Source: Gemmatimonadaceae bacterium (lineage in GTDB: Bacteria > Gemmatimonadota > Gemmatimonadetes > Gemmatimonadales > Gemmatimonadaceae). Taken from it: DNA of 64,000 nucleotides. Position 1 is the first letter of the stretch, and each line of letters begins with the position of its first letter. Below, in pieces: positions 9,511 through 17,036 of this stretch. The notes under the pieces were generated by a model, which did no database searches, was not told the origin of the DNA, and saw only the letters and a list, made by a program, of their open reading frames with translations. Location: contig DASUHB010000067.1 of the NCBI GenBank assembly GCA_036273715.1, positions 38,695-102,694 of the forward strand, written 5' to 3'. The translations under genes were made by a program, and so were the position numbers.

Positions 9511-11084
9511 TGCGTAGCATGGCATGGATGCCGCTGGGCCTGGCGGCGCTGGTCGCGGCGTGCGTGAGCTCGCCTAACTATCAGCCGCCGACGGTGGTGG
9601 TGGCGCCGGCGTTCCAGGCGCTCTCCGATACGAGCGCGCGCCGCGTGGCAACGACCACCGGCGCGAGCGCGGCCGACTCGGTCGCGCCGTCGCCGGTGGC
9701 GCTGCCCGATTCGTTCTCGTCTGCAACGTCGGATGAGGCGCTCGCGGTCGATTCGACGCTCGACACGATGCGCGTGGCGGCGCTGGCGCCGGGCACGAGC
9801 GTGAGCGGCGAGGCGCCCGACAGCGCGTTCTGGTCCGGGTTAGGCGACAGCACGCTCACCGGATTGGTGCGCGAAGCGCTGCGCGCGAGTCCCGACGTGC
9901 GCGCGGCGCGGTCGCGCTTCTTCGAGGCGCGATCGCAACGGCGGATGGCGTCCCTCGATCTCGTGCCGACGATCACGGCCACGGCGAGCGTCGCCCGGCA
10001 ACAGCTCTCGGCGGCGCAGTTTCCCGGCACCGTGGGCGCGCTGCCGCGGCAGGATCTGTGGGATGGCGGCGTGGATGCATCCTGGGAGCTGGACGTGTTC
10101 GGGCGCGTGAGCCACAACGTGCGGGCGGGCCGGGCGTTCGAGGAGTCGGCGGACGAGCAGGTCCGCGATGCCCAACTCAGTTTGGCCGCCGAAGTCGCGC
10201 GGACGTACTTCGAGCTGCTCGGGGCGCAGAGCGAGCTCGCGGTCGCGGAGCGGAATGCCGACAATCAGCGCCGTACCATGAAATTGACGGAACAGCGGTT
10301 GTCGGCGGGGAGCGGGACGGCGTTCGACGTCGAGCGCGCCCGCGCCGAGCTGAGCCTGACGCTGGCGCAGACGCCGACGATCGAGGCGCGGATCGCCGCG
10401 AGCCGCAACCAGCTGGCGGTGTTGTTGGGCCGGACGCCGGAATCGCTGCCTGCCAGCCTGCTGAGCCCGGGCCCGCTGCCCTCGCTGCCTAACGTCGTCA
10501 AGGTGGGATCGCCGGCCGACCTGGTGAAGCGGCGTCCCGATGTTCGGAGCGCCGAGCGGCAGCTGGCGGCGCAGACGATGTTGATCGGCGCGGCGCAGGC
10601 CGACTACCTGCCGCGGATTTCGCTGGCCGCGAGCGCCGGCTACACGGCGCCGACGTTCAATGCGTTAGGCAACACCGGCACGCCGCGATTTTTCGTCGGC
10701 CCCGTGCTCAGCTGGCCCTTCCTCGACATGGGCCGCGTGAAAACGCGCGTCGACATCGCCCAGGCGCAGGCCGATCAAGCCAAGGCCCTATACACCTCAG
10801 CGGTGCTGGGCGCAATTGGTGAGACGGAAAGCGCCATCGTGAGCTACGATCGCTCGCGCGCGCGCCTGTCCAGCCTGAGCGAGGCGGTGCGCGCCAGCAC
10901 ACACGCGCTCCAGCTGGCGCAGCTCCGCTACGAAGCAGGGGAAACGGATTTCCTGCAGGTGCTCGATGCCCAACGCACGTTGCTGAGCGCGGAGAGCGAG
11001 CTGGCCGTTGGGCGCACGTCCGCCGTCACCGCGCTCGTCGCGCTGTACAAAGCGGTCGGCGGGGCCTGGCCCGCCGGCAGATGA
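9510..11084 (+). CDS. Outer-membrane efflux channel lipoprotein, NodT/OprM type
   Basis: A 524-residue outer-membrane factor of the TolC superfamily. The signal peptide ends in the lipobox LVAAC, so the mature protein should be lipid-anchored. A Ser/Ala-rich, low-complexity linker covers about residues 25-110; it is longer than usual for the family. Two repeated OEP domains follow, recognisable by FWSGLGDSTL, LRASPDVRAARSRFFEARSQ, SWELDVFGRV, and in the second half VKRRPDVRSAERQLAAQ and LRYEAGETDFLQVLDAQRTLL. It completes the tripartite pump with the two genes upstream. A GC-rich hairpin at 11100-11128 ends the operon. Confidence 0.93.
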   Translation: MRSMAWMPLGLAALVAACVSSPNYQPPTVVVAPAFQALSDTSARRVATTTGASAADSVAPSPVALPDSFSSATSDEALAVDSTLDTMRVAALAPGTSVSGEAPDSAFWSGLGDSTLTGLVREALRASPDVRAARSRFFEARSQRRMASLDLVPTITATASVARQQLSAAQFPGTVGALPRQDLWDGGVDASWELDVFGRVSHNVRAGRAFEESADEQVRDAQLSLAAEVARTYFELLGAQSELAVAERNADNQRRTMKLTEQRLSAGSGTAFDVERARAELSLTLAQTPTIEARIAASRNQLAVLLGRTPESLPASLLSPGPLPSLPNVVKVGSPADLVKRRPDVRSAERQLAAQTMLIGAAQADYLPRISLAASAGYTAPTFNALGNTGTPRFFVGPVLSWPFLDMGRVKTRVDIAQAQADQAKALYTSAVLGAIGETESAIVSYDRSRARLSSLSEAVRASTHALQLAQLRYEAGETDFLQVLDAQRTLLSAESELAVGRTSAVTALVALYKAVGGAWPAGR

Positions 11085-11099
11085 CCCGGCGATGAAACA

Positions 11100-11128
11100 G
11101 GGCGGCCGGCGTTCTCAGCCGGCCGCCC
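11100..11128. terminator. Shared hairpin between convergent genes
   Basis: A perfect 11-bp GC-only stem (GGGCGGCCGGC at 11100-11110 and its complement at 11118-11128) with a 7-base loop lies in the 53-bp gap between the convergent outer-membrane channel and sulfocyanin-like genes. There is no long T-run, so it may act bidirectionally as a weak intrinsic terminator or as an RNA 3'-end stabiliser. Confidence 0.65.
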
Positions 11129-11137
11129 TTCGCTGCG

Positions 11138-11770
11138 TCAGCTCGCGCTCGTCTGAACGCCTGCCTTACCGTCGGCCGACACGTCGAAATGGATCCACAT
11201 TCCGGACATCGCATGGCCCGGGATGAAGCAGTTCAGCGTGTAGCTGCCAGCCTTGTCGGCCGTGAACGTCACCGTCTCCGACTTGTTCGGCTGCGTCGCC
11301 TTGGTTGGATCCGTAGGATCGGAGCTGATCGCGCCCGAAAAGATCGGCTGCGGATTCGTGAACGTTGCCGGGAACGTCGTGTACGCGCTGTCGACGCCGA
11401 TGCTATGCGCCAACGACGGATCGTCGTTGGTGAATTTGATGGTCACCTTGTAGCCTTGCGGCACGGTGATCGTCGCGTTCCCCTTGTAATAACCATTGAA
11501 GTTCCAATGGTTGTTGTCCGGCGTCTTGCCGGCGTGAATGTCGAGCGACACGGTTTTCTTCGCCTTGTCGACTTTCATCCATGCTGGCATGCTCATCGGT
11601 CCCTGCGGAGCAGGCGCAGCTGCGGTCGACCCAGCGGGGGCTGCGGCGGGCGCCGAGGCCGGCGGTGCTGCCGCGGCGGTCGTGTCCGCTGCGTTGCTTG
11701 CTTTGTTTCCCCCGCCGCACGCACCCAGTGCGACCGCCGTTCCGATCAAGGCGGCAATTCCAATTTTCAT
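11138..11770 (-). CDS. Sulfocyanin-like blue-copper lipoprotein
   Basis: A 210-residue exported electron carrier. The signal peptide ends in the lipobox LGAC (lipid-modified Cys at about 18). An Ala/Pro-rich flexible linker runs to about residue 58, then one cupredoxin domain. The start of the domain contains NFNGYYKGNATITVP, the N-terminal signature of sulfocyanins, and type 1 copper ligands are His122 (SLAHS), Cys181 and His186 (NCFIPGHAMSGM) with Met188 or Met191 as axial ligand. In archaea sulfocyanin passes electrons to terminal oxidases; here a similar role in the periplasm is inferred. The start at 11770 has a good ribosome-binding site (AAGGGAG). It is a single gene, divergent from the DUF5916 gene. 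Confidence 0.82.
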   Translation of the reverse strand: MKIGIAALIGTAVALGACGGGNKASNAADTTAAAAPPASAPAAAPAGSTAAAPAPQGPMSMPAWMKVDKAKKTVSLDIHAGKTPDNNHWNFNGYYKGNATITVPQGYKVTIKFTNDDPSLAHSIGVDSAYTTFPATFTNPQPIFSGAISSDPTDPTKATQPNKSETVTFTADKAGSYTLNCFIPGHAMSGMWIHFDVSADGKAGVQTSAS

Positions 11771-11973
11771 AGTGAGCTCCCTTCGCGGTCCACGTTGATG
11801 GCTTGACGGGCGTGTTGTAACGCACGATCCGTGCTTCGAGCCGCTGCGGGCCGATCTGAATTGACGCGCCGGGCCGCATCCAGACTCTGACGAACCGCAC
11901 GATCCGCCGCTATGGCGCGACGGCTGTACCCCCCACATCGTTCTCTCCGTTCCCGCAATCGAGCTGACGCGTC

Positions 11974-14319
11974 CTGCTCCCCATTATCGCGCTGTTCCAA
12001 GTGGCCGCGGCTTCAGCTGGGCTCGTATTCAGCGGACGCAGTGGCAATGTCGAGGTGCGTGCCCCCATGCTGGCGGACACCGTCACCATCGACGGGAATC
12101 TCAGCGAGCCCGTGTGGTCGAAGGCCGCGCGGCTCACCGATTTTTCCGAGTATCTACCGGTCGACGGTCTGCCTGCCGCGGATTCCACTGAAGTGCTCGT
12201 CTGGTACTCGGCCGACGCGATTTACTTCGGTATCCGGGCGTATGAGCCCCATGGGCCCGTGCACGCGACGCTCGCCGACCGGGACAACATTTCGTCCGAC
12301 GACTATGTCCAGGTATTTCTCGACACGTTCGACGATCATCGTCGAGCGTACGTCTTCGGCGCCAACCCGTTGGGCGTGCAGGCCGACGGCATCCTGAGCG
12401 AAGGAATTCAGTCGCACGCCGCCGGCATCAGCAGCGCCGGCACCACGCGCGATACCGTGGACCTGAGCACCGATTACACGTACGAGTCGCGCGGACGCGT
12501 AGTGCCGGGCGGCTACGAGGTCGAGATCCGCGTGCCGTTCAAGGCGATCCGGATCCAGTCGGGACGCGAGCAGCGGTGGGGGCTCAACATTCTGCGCCAC
12601 GTGCAGCACTCGGGACACGTGAGCACGTGGGCGCCGGCGCGGCAGGCGAATGCGTCGTTCCTCGCGCAGTCGGGCTCGCTCGTCGGCCTAACGGGCATCG
12701 AGCGCGGGCATCCGCTGGAGATCAACCCCGAGCTCACGTCGCACGTCGATGGCGCGCCGCGGGGCGCCGACTGGCATTACGGCTCGCCCATCCAACAGCT
12801 GGGCGGCAATCTGCGCTACGCCCTCACCGACAATCTCACGGCGGACGGCACGGTCAAACCGGACTTCTCGCAGATCGAGAGCGACGTGCCCGAGCTGTCG
12901 TACGATCCGCGCAACGCGCTGTCGTATCCCGAGAAGCGTCCGTTCTTCCTGGATGGCCTCGAGCAGTTCGACACGCCGAGCTCGCTCATCTACACGCGCA
13001 GCATCCTCCAGCCGGTGGCGGCGGCCAAGCTGACGGGCACGATATCCGGCACGGACATCGGTTTCCTGTCGGCTATCGACAATTCGGATGCGTCGGAGAC
13101 CGGCACCGTGAACCCGGTGTTCAACATCCTGCGCGTGCGGCGCGGGCTCGGGCCCAACGTGTCGTTAGGAACCGTGCTCACCGACCGCGAAGAGGCCGGC
13201 CGCTACAATCGCGTCGGCGGACTCGACGCGACGATTCTGTTCGACAAGATCTACAGCGTGCGTCTGCAGGGCGCGGCGAGCACCACGCGCGGCGATTCGG
13301 GGACGATCGGCGGACCGCTGTGGGGCGCGACGTTCGAGCGCCAGGGCCACACTATCCAGCTGCACTATTCGATGTCGGGCATCGACCCGGATTTTCGCAC
13401 GCAGAGCGGATTCGTGTCGCGCTCCAACGTCGCGGTGGTGACCGGGGAGCAGGCCATCACGCTGTACGGTGCGCGCGGCAGCCTCATCGAGAGTTGGACC
13501 GGCGATTTCACCGCAAACCACAGCTGGATCTATACGCGGTTCGAGCGCGGCAAGAGTCCCGATGACTTGCGCTGGCACATCAGCAACCAGTTGGCGCTGC
13601 GCGGCGGATGGGTGCTCGTGGGCAACGTCTTCCTCGAGCGCTACGGATACGATCCGTCGATCTACACGAACTACTACATCGTGCATCCCACCATCGGCGG
13701 TGCGGACACGACGAAGTTTCTAGGGACGCCGCACATTCCGAATCTGGACATCGTGGCCGGCATCACGACGCCGCGCTGGAAAAACTTCGACGCCAGCATC
13801 CAGACCATCACCGGTCACGACGAGAATTTCTTCGAGTGGGCGCAGGCCGACATCATCTTCATCAACGCGAACGTCGACTGGCGGCCCAACGACCGGCTGC
13901 GGGTGAACGCGCTGTACTCGCACCAACAGTACATCCGCCGGGACGACGGCAGCACGGCCGACGTGCGGCGCATTCCGCGGCTCAAGGTGGAATACCAGGT
14001 GTCGCGGCCGGTGTTCGTGCGCCTGGTGGGCACGTACGACTCGCAGACCACCGATTCGCTGCGGGATGATTCGCGGTCCAACGATCCGATCTTCTTCCGC
14101 GACCCCGCGACCGGGACGTTCACGCGGGCGTCGCGGACCGTGACTAACGCGGTGCGCATCGATGGCCTGTTCGCCTACCAGCCCACCCCGGGCACGGTGT
14201 TCTTCCTCGGCTACGGCAGCAGCATGACGGAGGACGACCCCTTTGCGTTCCGCCACATCCACCGGTTGAACGACGGCTTCTTCGCCAAGCTGAGCTACGT
14301 GTTCAGGTTAGGCGGCTGA
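11974..14319 (+). CDS. DUF5916 outer-membrane protein with N-terminal CBM9-like domain
   Basis: About 780 residues. The N-terminal third is a family 9 carbohydrate-binding-like domain: DGNLSEPVW, then EVLVWYSADAIYFGIRAYE, and SDDYVQVFLDTFDD followed by AYVFGANPLGVQADG. The rest is a predicted beta-barrel of DUF5916 type (KPDFSQIESDVPELSYDPRNALSYPEKRPFF split over the block near residues 295-325), ending in LSYVFRLGG. Function of the family is unknown; it sits in the outer membrane and may handle polymers or peptides. The start is problematic: an in-frame signal-like stretch LLPIIALFQVAAASA begins right after a TGA at 11965, and the only candidate initiators are CTG at 11974 or GTG at 12001, which would split the signal peptide. 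I give the CTG form, with low certainty on the start. Confidence 0.75.
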   Translation: MLPIIALFQVAAASAGLVFSGRSGNVEVRAPMLADTVTIDGNLSEPVWSKAARLTDFSEYLPVDGLPAADSTEVLVWYSADAIYFGIRAYEPHGPVHATLADRDNISSDDYVQVFLDTFDDHRRAYVFGANPLGVQADGILSEGIQSHAAGISSAGTTRDTVDLSTDYTYESRGRVVPGGYEVEIRVPFKAIRIQSGREQRWGLNILRHVQHSGHVSTWAPARQANASFLAQSGSLVGLTGIERGHPLEINPELTSHVDGAPRGADWHYGSPIQQLGGNLRYALTDNLTADGTVKPDFSQIESDVPELSYDPRNALSYPEKRPFFLDGLEQFDTPSSLIYTRSILQPVAAAKLTGTISGTDIGFLSAIDNSDASETGTVNPVFNILRVRRGLGPNVSLGTVLTDREEAGRYNRVGGLDATILFDKIYSVRLQGAASTTRGDSGTIGGPLWGATFERQGHTIQLHYSMSGIDPDFRTQSGFVSRSNVAVVTGEQAITLYGARGSLIESWTGDFTANHSWIYTRFERGKSPDDLRWHISNQLALRGGWVLVGNVFLERYGYDPSIYTNYYIVHPTIGGADTTKFLGTPHIPNLDIVAGITTPRWKNFDASIQTITGHDENFFEWAQADIIFINANVDWRPNDRLRVNALYSHQQYIRRDDGSTADVRRIPRLKVEYQVSRPVFVRLVGTYDSQTTDSLRDDSRSNDPIFFRDPATGTFTRASRTVTNAVRIDGLFAYQPTPGTVFFLGYGSSMTEDDPFAFRHIHRLNDGFFAKLSYVFRLGG

Positions 14320-14461
14320 CCGCGCCGCGCCGGCGCGCCGGAGGCGCCGCGGCGGCGGGCCGCTAACGACCGCCAGCGGTGCGGGGGAATGTCGGATCGG
14401 GGCGGGAGATCGTATGTTTGAGCGGTCTCCAAACGTCACCGCAGCGTCCCGGGCGTGCCTC

Positions 14462-16432
14462 ATGATCCATTTGCAGGTACTCGGCGCTCTGGAAGTCGGC
14501 ACGGCGCATTCGCGCGGGGCGCGTCATCTCGTGACGCAGCCCAAGCGGCTGGCGCTGCTGGTCTATCTCGCCCTGGCCGAGCCCACGGGCCTGCACGCGC
14601 GCGATCGGCTGCTGGCGCTCCTCTGGCCCGAAGCCGATGACCGATCGTCGCGGCACTCGCTCCGCAACGCGCTGCACGCGCTCCGGCAAGCGTTAGGCGA
14701 GGACGCGATCGTCACGCGCGGCGAAGCGTTCGTCGGCCTCGACTTCGCCCAGGTGCAGTGCGATGCGCTCGAGCTGCGCGCCCACGTGGCCGCGGGCCGC
14801 TTCGATGAGGCCGTGGCGCTGTGGTCCGGTGAGCTGCTGCCGGGGTTCCACGTGTCCGACGTGCCCGAATTCGAGCGATGGCTCGACGCTCAGCGTGAAA
14901 ACCTGCTGCGTGCGGCGCGCACGGCGGCCTGGAAGCGCGCGGCAGCCGTGGCTGGAACGGGCGCGGCAGAGTTGGAGGCGATGCAGGTCGCACATCACCT
15001 GGATTCGGGAGACGAACCCGGGGCGCGCCGGTTGATGCGGCTGCTCGCATCGTCGGGCGATCGCGCCGGCGCCCTGGAAGTGTACGGCGCGCTCGCGGCG
15101 CATCTCTCGCGCGAGCTGGACACCGAGCCGTCGGCCGAGACGCGGCAGCTCGCGATGGAATTGCGATCGAACGCACGCGACGTCGCGGCTCCGGTTCCGC
15201 CGGCCGCGCCGACCGCGCCGGCTGCATCGCCGCCCGCGCCGCCGAGTGCGACTCCTGCGCCGGCCCCCACTACCGAGCCCATTGCGCCGCCCCGCCGCCG
15301 ACCGCGGCGCCTCGCTGCTGCGTTAGGCGGCGGCGTGCTGGCGGTGCTGGCGCTCGCGCTGTATCTGAGCCGGCAGTCGGCGCACGCGTCCACACCCCAA
15401 TCGGAGGCCGAGCGCGCCGTGCTTCGTCTCCCGGCGCGCTACCGTGCCGACACGGCAGCGTACAGCTCGTACCTGCGCGGACTGACGCTCCGATTCGCGT
15501 TTCACTTCGCGGAGTCGCGCGACACGTTCGTCTCGCTCGTGGATCGGAAACCGCTCTACGTGCCCGGCCTGTACGGATTGGCGCACGCGTACATCTTTAC
15601 CGCGCTCAACGAGGTCACGGATCCGGACGAGACGTGGCCCAAGATCGACGTCGCGGCGCGGGGGGCGCTTGCGCTCGACACCACCGCGGCAAGTGCGTGG
15701 CTCGCGCTTGCGTCGGAGGACATGTTCTGGCACATCGACCTCCAGCGTGCGAACGAGCGCATCCTGCGCGCACGCCGGATCGATCCGTTCGACCCCGACA
15801 TCGCCGGCATGCGATCGGTCTGGTTTAGGTTCTACGGACAGATGGACAGCTCCATTGCCGAAGCGCGACTCGCGCATCAGATGGATCCATTGAGCCCGTT
15901 GTTTGGACGGCTGGTCGCCAAGCAGTTGTTTTTCGCTCGACGCTATGAGGAGTCGCGTCAAGCATTCATGCAGATGGTGCACGATGACGCGAGCTGGACC
16001 CGCGGATACAGCGACCTCGCGCAACTCTACACTGCCATGGGCCGGCCGCGGGACGCGGTGGAGTGGCTGCGGAAGACGCGCGCGGCCGAAGGCGATAGCG
16101 CCGGCGCGGCAGCGCTGCCGGATGTCGGGACTGATGCCGAGGCGCGCCAGTTGCTCACCGCCGACGCGCGGCGCACGATCGCCGGCCTCGAACGCCGGGC
16201 GCAGGCGGGAGAGCGCGTACCATCGTATCTGTACGCGATCGCCTACGCACGGTTAGGCGACACGGCGTCGACCATGCAGTGGCTCGACACCATGGTGGCG
16301 CGGCACGACAGCTACGTGCATCAAGTGCGCGTCGACCCGGTCTTCGACTTCGTGAGGCCGCTGCCGCGGTACCATGCGTGGGCAGCCGGATGCGGGCTGC
16401 CGCCCCTCGCGCCCTCGGCGCGGCAGTCGTAG
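14462..16432 (+). CDS. Membrane-anchored BTAD-domain transcriptional regulator with TPR sensor
   Basis: A 656-residue one-component regulator. The N-terminus (MIHLQVLGALEV) starts a winged-helix DNA-binding domain with the block DRLLALLWPEADDRSSRHSL. It is followed by a bacterial transcriptional activator domain (BTAD) to about residue 235, including LPGFHVSDVPEFERWLDAQR. A Pro/Ala linker and an Arg-rich stop precede a single membrane segment at about 284-303 (GGGVLAVLALALYL). The periplasmic half contains TPR-like helical repeats. By analogy with CadC/ToxR-type proteins, the outer half may sense a signal and the inner half bind DNA. I chose the second ATG because family members begin with this strand; an earlier ATG at 14414 would add 16 residues. 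Targets are unknown; the DUF5916 gene upstream is a possibility. Confidence 0.85.
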   Translation: MIHLQVLGALEVGTAHSRGARHLVTQPKRLALLVYLALAEPTGLHARDRLLALLWPEADDRSSRHSLRNALHALRQALGEDAIVTRGEAFVGLDFAQVQCDALELRAHVAAGRFDEAVALWSGELLPGFHVSDVPEFERWLDAQRENLLRAARTAAWKRAAAVAGTGAAELEAMQVAHHLDSGDEPGARRLMRLLASSGDRAGALEVYGALAAHLSRELDTEPSAETRQLAMELRSNARDVAAPVPPAAPTAPAASPPAPPSATPAPAPTTEPIAPPRRRPRRLAAALGGGVLAVLALALYLSRQSAHASTPQSEAERAVLRLPARYRADTAAYSSYLRGLTLRFAFHFAESRDTFVSLVDRKPLYVPGLYGLAHAYIFTALNEVTDPDETWPKIDVAARGALALDTTAASAWLALASEDMFWHIDLQRANERILRARRIDPFDPDIAGMRSVWFRFYGQMDSSIAEARLAHQMDPLSPLFGRLVAKQLFFARRYEESRQAFMQMVHDDASWTRGYSDLAQLYTAMGRPRDAVEWLRKTRAAEGDSAGAAALPDVGTDAEARQLLTADARRTIAGLERRAQAGERVPSYLYAIAYARLGDTASTMQWLDTMVARHDSYVHQVRVDPVFDFVRPLPRYHAWAAGCGLPPLAPSARQS

Positions 16433-16453
16433 CACGAATACGAGGGTAGAGGT

Positions 16454-16552
16454 GCAGTTTGGTCTGGTACCGCGGTGAGATTCGTTGGGCGCGACCCGTG
16501 TGGCGTGACGCATCCGCTTCGGGCGCGCGCGTGGTGGGCTTCCTGATGACAC
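16454..16552 (+). repeat. Dispersed intergenic repeat, copy 1
   Basis: This stretch and 42329-42420 share a start (GCAGTTTGGTC then GGTACCGC and TGAGA) and an end (GGGCTTCCT followed by TATGACAC or GATGACAC), with a GC-rich, imperfectly alignable middle. Both copies lie just downstream of a plus-strand gene. The nature of the element is unknown; a small REP-like or decayed mobile unit is possible. Confidence 0.6.
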
Positions 16553-16581
16553 GTGAGGCAGGCGGACCGGGCAGAGTGCTT

Positions 16582-16702
16582 CGCTCATGAAGACGCGGAC
16601 ACAGCAGGACACAACGGACAAAGCACTGGACAAAAAATCAAAGGCTTGGTGTTGCTCATGTCGTGTCCGTTGTGTCCTGTCGTGTCCGCGTCTTCATGAG
16701 CG
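16582..16702. repeat. Long inverted repeat, 38-bp arms
   Basis: Arms at 16582-16619 and 16665-16702 are reverse complements with two mismatches, separated by 45 bases that include an A-rich stretch. Each arm contains GGACAC/GTGTCC units and ends in CTTCATGAGC. The same core (TGTCCGC..TTCATGAG) appears in the duplicated signal-peptide segment at 26948-27091, suggesting a shared dispersed element. Open frames crossing it have no conserved protein features and are not annotated. Confidence 0.7.
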
Positions 16703-16764
16703 TAGATGCAAGCCATGCGGGAACGGCATCCCAGCCAAGACCCACCACCAACATGAGCGTGCGT

Positions 16765-16793
16765 TTGACTTGCCGACCGGGGCCGATTACGAT
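16765..16793 (+). promoter_or_regulatory. Promoter of the cysteine leader and sulfite reductase operon
   Basis: A -35 element TTGACT (16765-16770) and a -10 element TACGAT (16788-16793) are separated by exactly 17 bp. Transcription would start near 16800, giving a leader of about 235 nucleotides before the sulfite reductase start codon at 17037. The leader contains a poly-cysteine reading frame and a terminator. Confidence 0.6.
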
Positions 16794-16842
16794 ACGAAGG
16801 TTCGCGTCGGCGACCACCCACCTCAACGTTGCATCCTTCTCG

Positions 16843-16944
16843 ATGATTCACTCCGCCTTCGTCATGTGCTGTTGTGCATGCATGTGTGCCCGCTCCCTGG
16901 AGGGCGGTCGCCATGGCGGAGCGTTGCCCGTGAACACGGGATGA
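16843..16944 (+). CDS. Poly-cysteine leader peptide (candidate attenuator)
   Basis: A 33-residue frame starting at ATG 16843 and ending at TGA 16942-16944. Residues 8-15 read MCCCACMC, five cysteines in seven positions, immediately upstream of the cysteine-biosynthesis genes cysI and cysH. This is the arrangement of amino-acid attenuators, where ribosome stalling at codons for the scarce end product controls readthrough of a downstream terminator. Poly-cysteine short ORFs acting as cysteine-responsive attenuators are known in mycobacteria. The RNA around it can form exclusive pairs: CTCCGCC at 16851-16857 with GGCGGAG at 16914-16920, or GGAGCGTTG at 16917-16925 with the CAACGC region near 16961-16970. 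No good ribosome-binding site precedes 16843; an internal ATG at 16864 is an alternative start. Expression is not shown. Confidence 0.65.
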   Translation: MIHSAFVMCCCACMCARSLEGGRHGGALPVNTG

Positions 16945-16978
16945 CATCGATCTAAGTCGTACCAACGCTTCCTTTGGG

Positions 16979-17013
16979 GCCCGTTCTCCGTATCCGGAGA
17001 GCGGGCCTTTTTT
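16979..17013 (+). terminator. Attenuator terminator before sulfite reductase
   Basis: A 12-bp stem (GCCCGTTCTCCG at 16979-16990 pairing with 16995-17006, one G-U) with a 4-base loop is followed by TTTTTT at 17008-17013. It lies between the leader peptide and the sulfite reductase start, not after a gene, so it is a premature terminator within the operon leader. Confidence 0.85.
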
Positions 17014-17036
17014 GTTGCGCCTAACCAGGAGAGCCA

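Noticed and set aside
16843..17036. A SAM-type or other sulfur riboswitch in the cysI leader
   Set aside because: I could not find the conserved core of SAM-I or SAM-II aptamers; the poly-Cys ORF and terminator explain the leader better.
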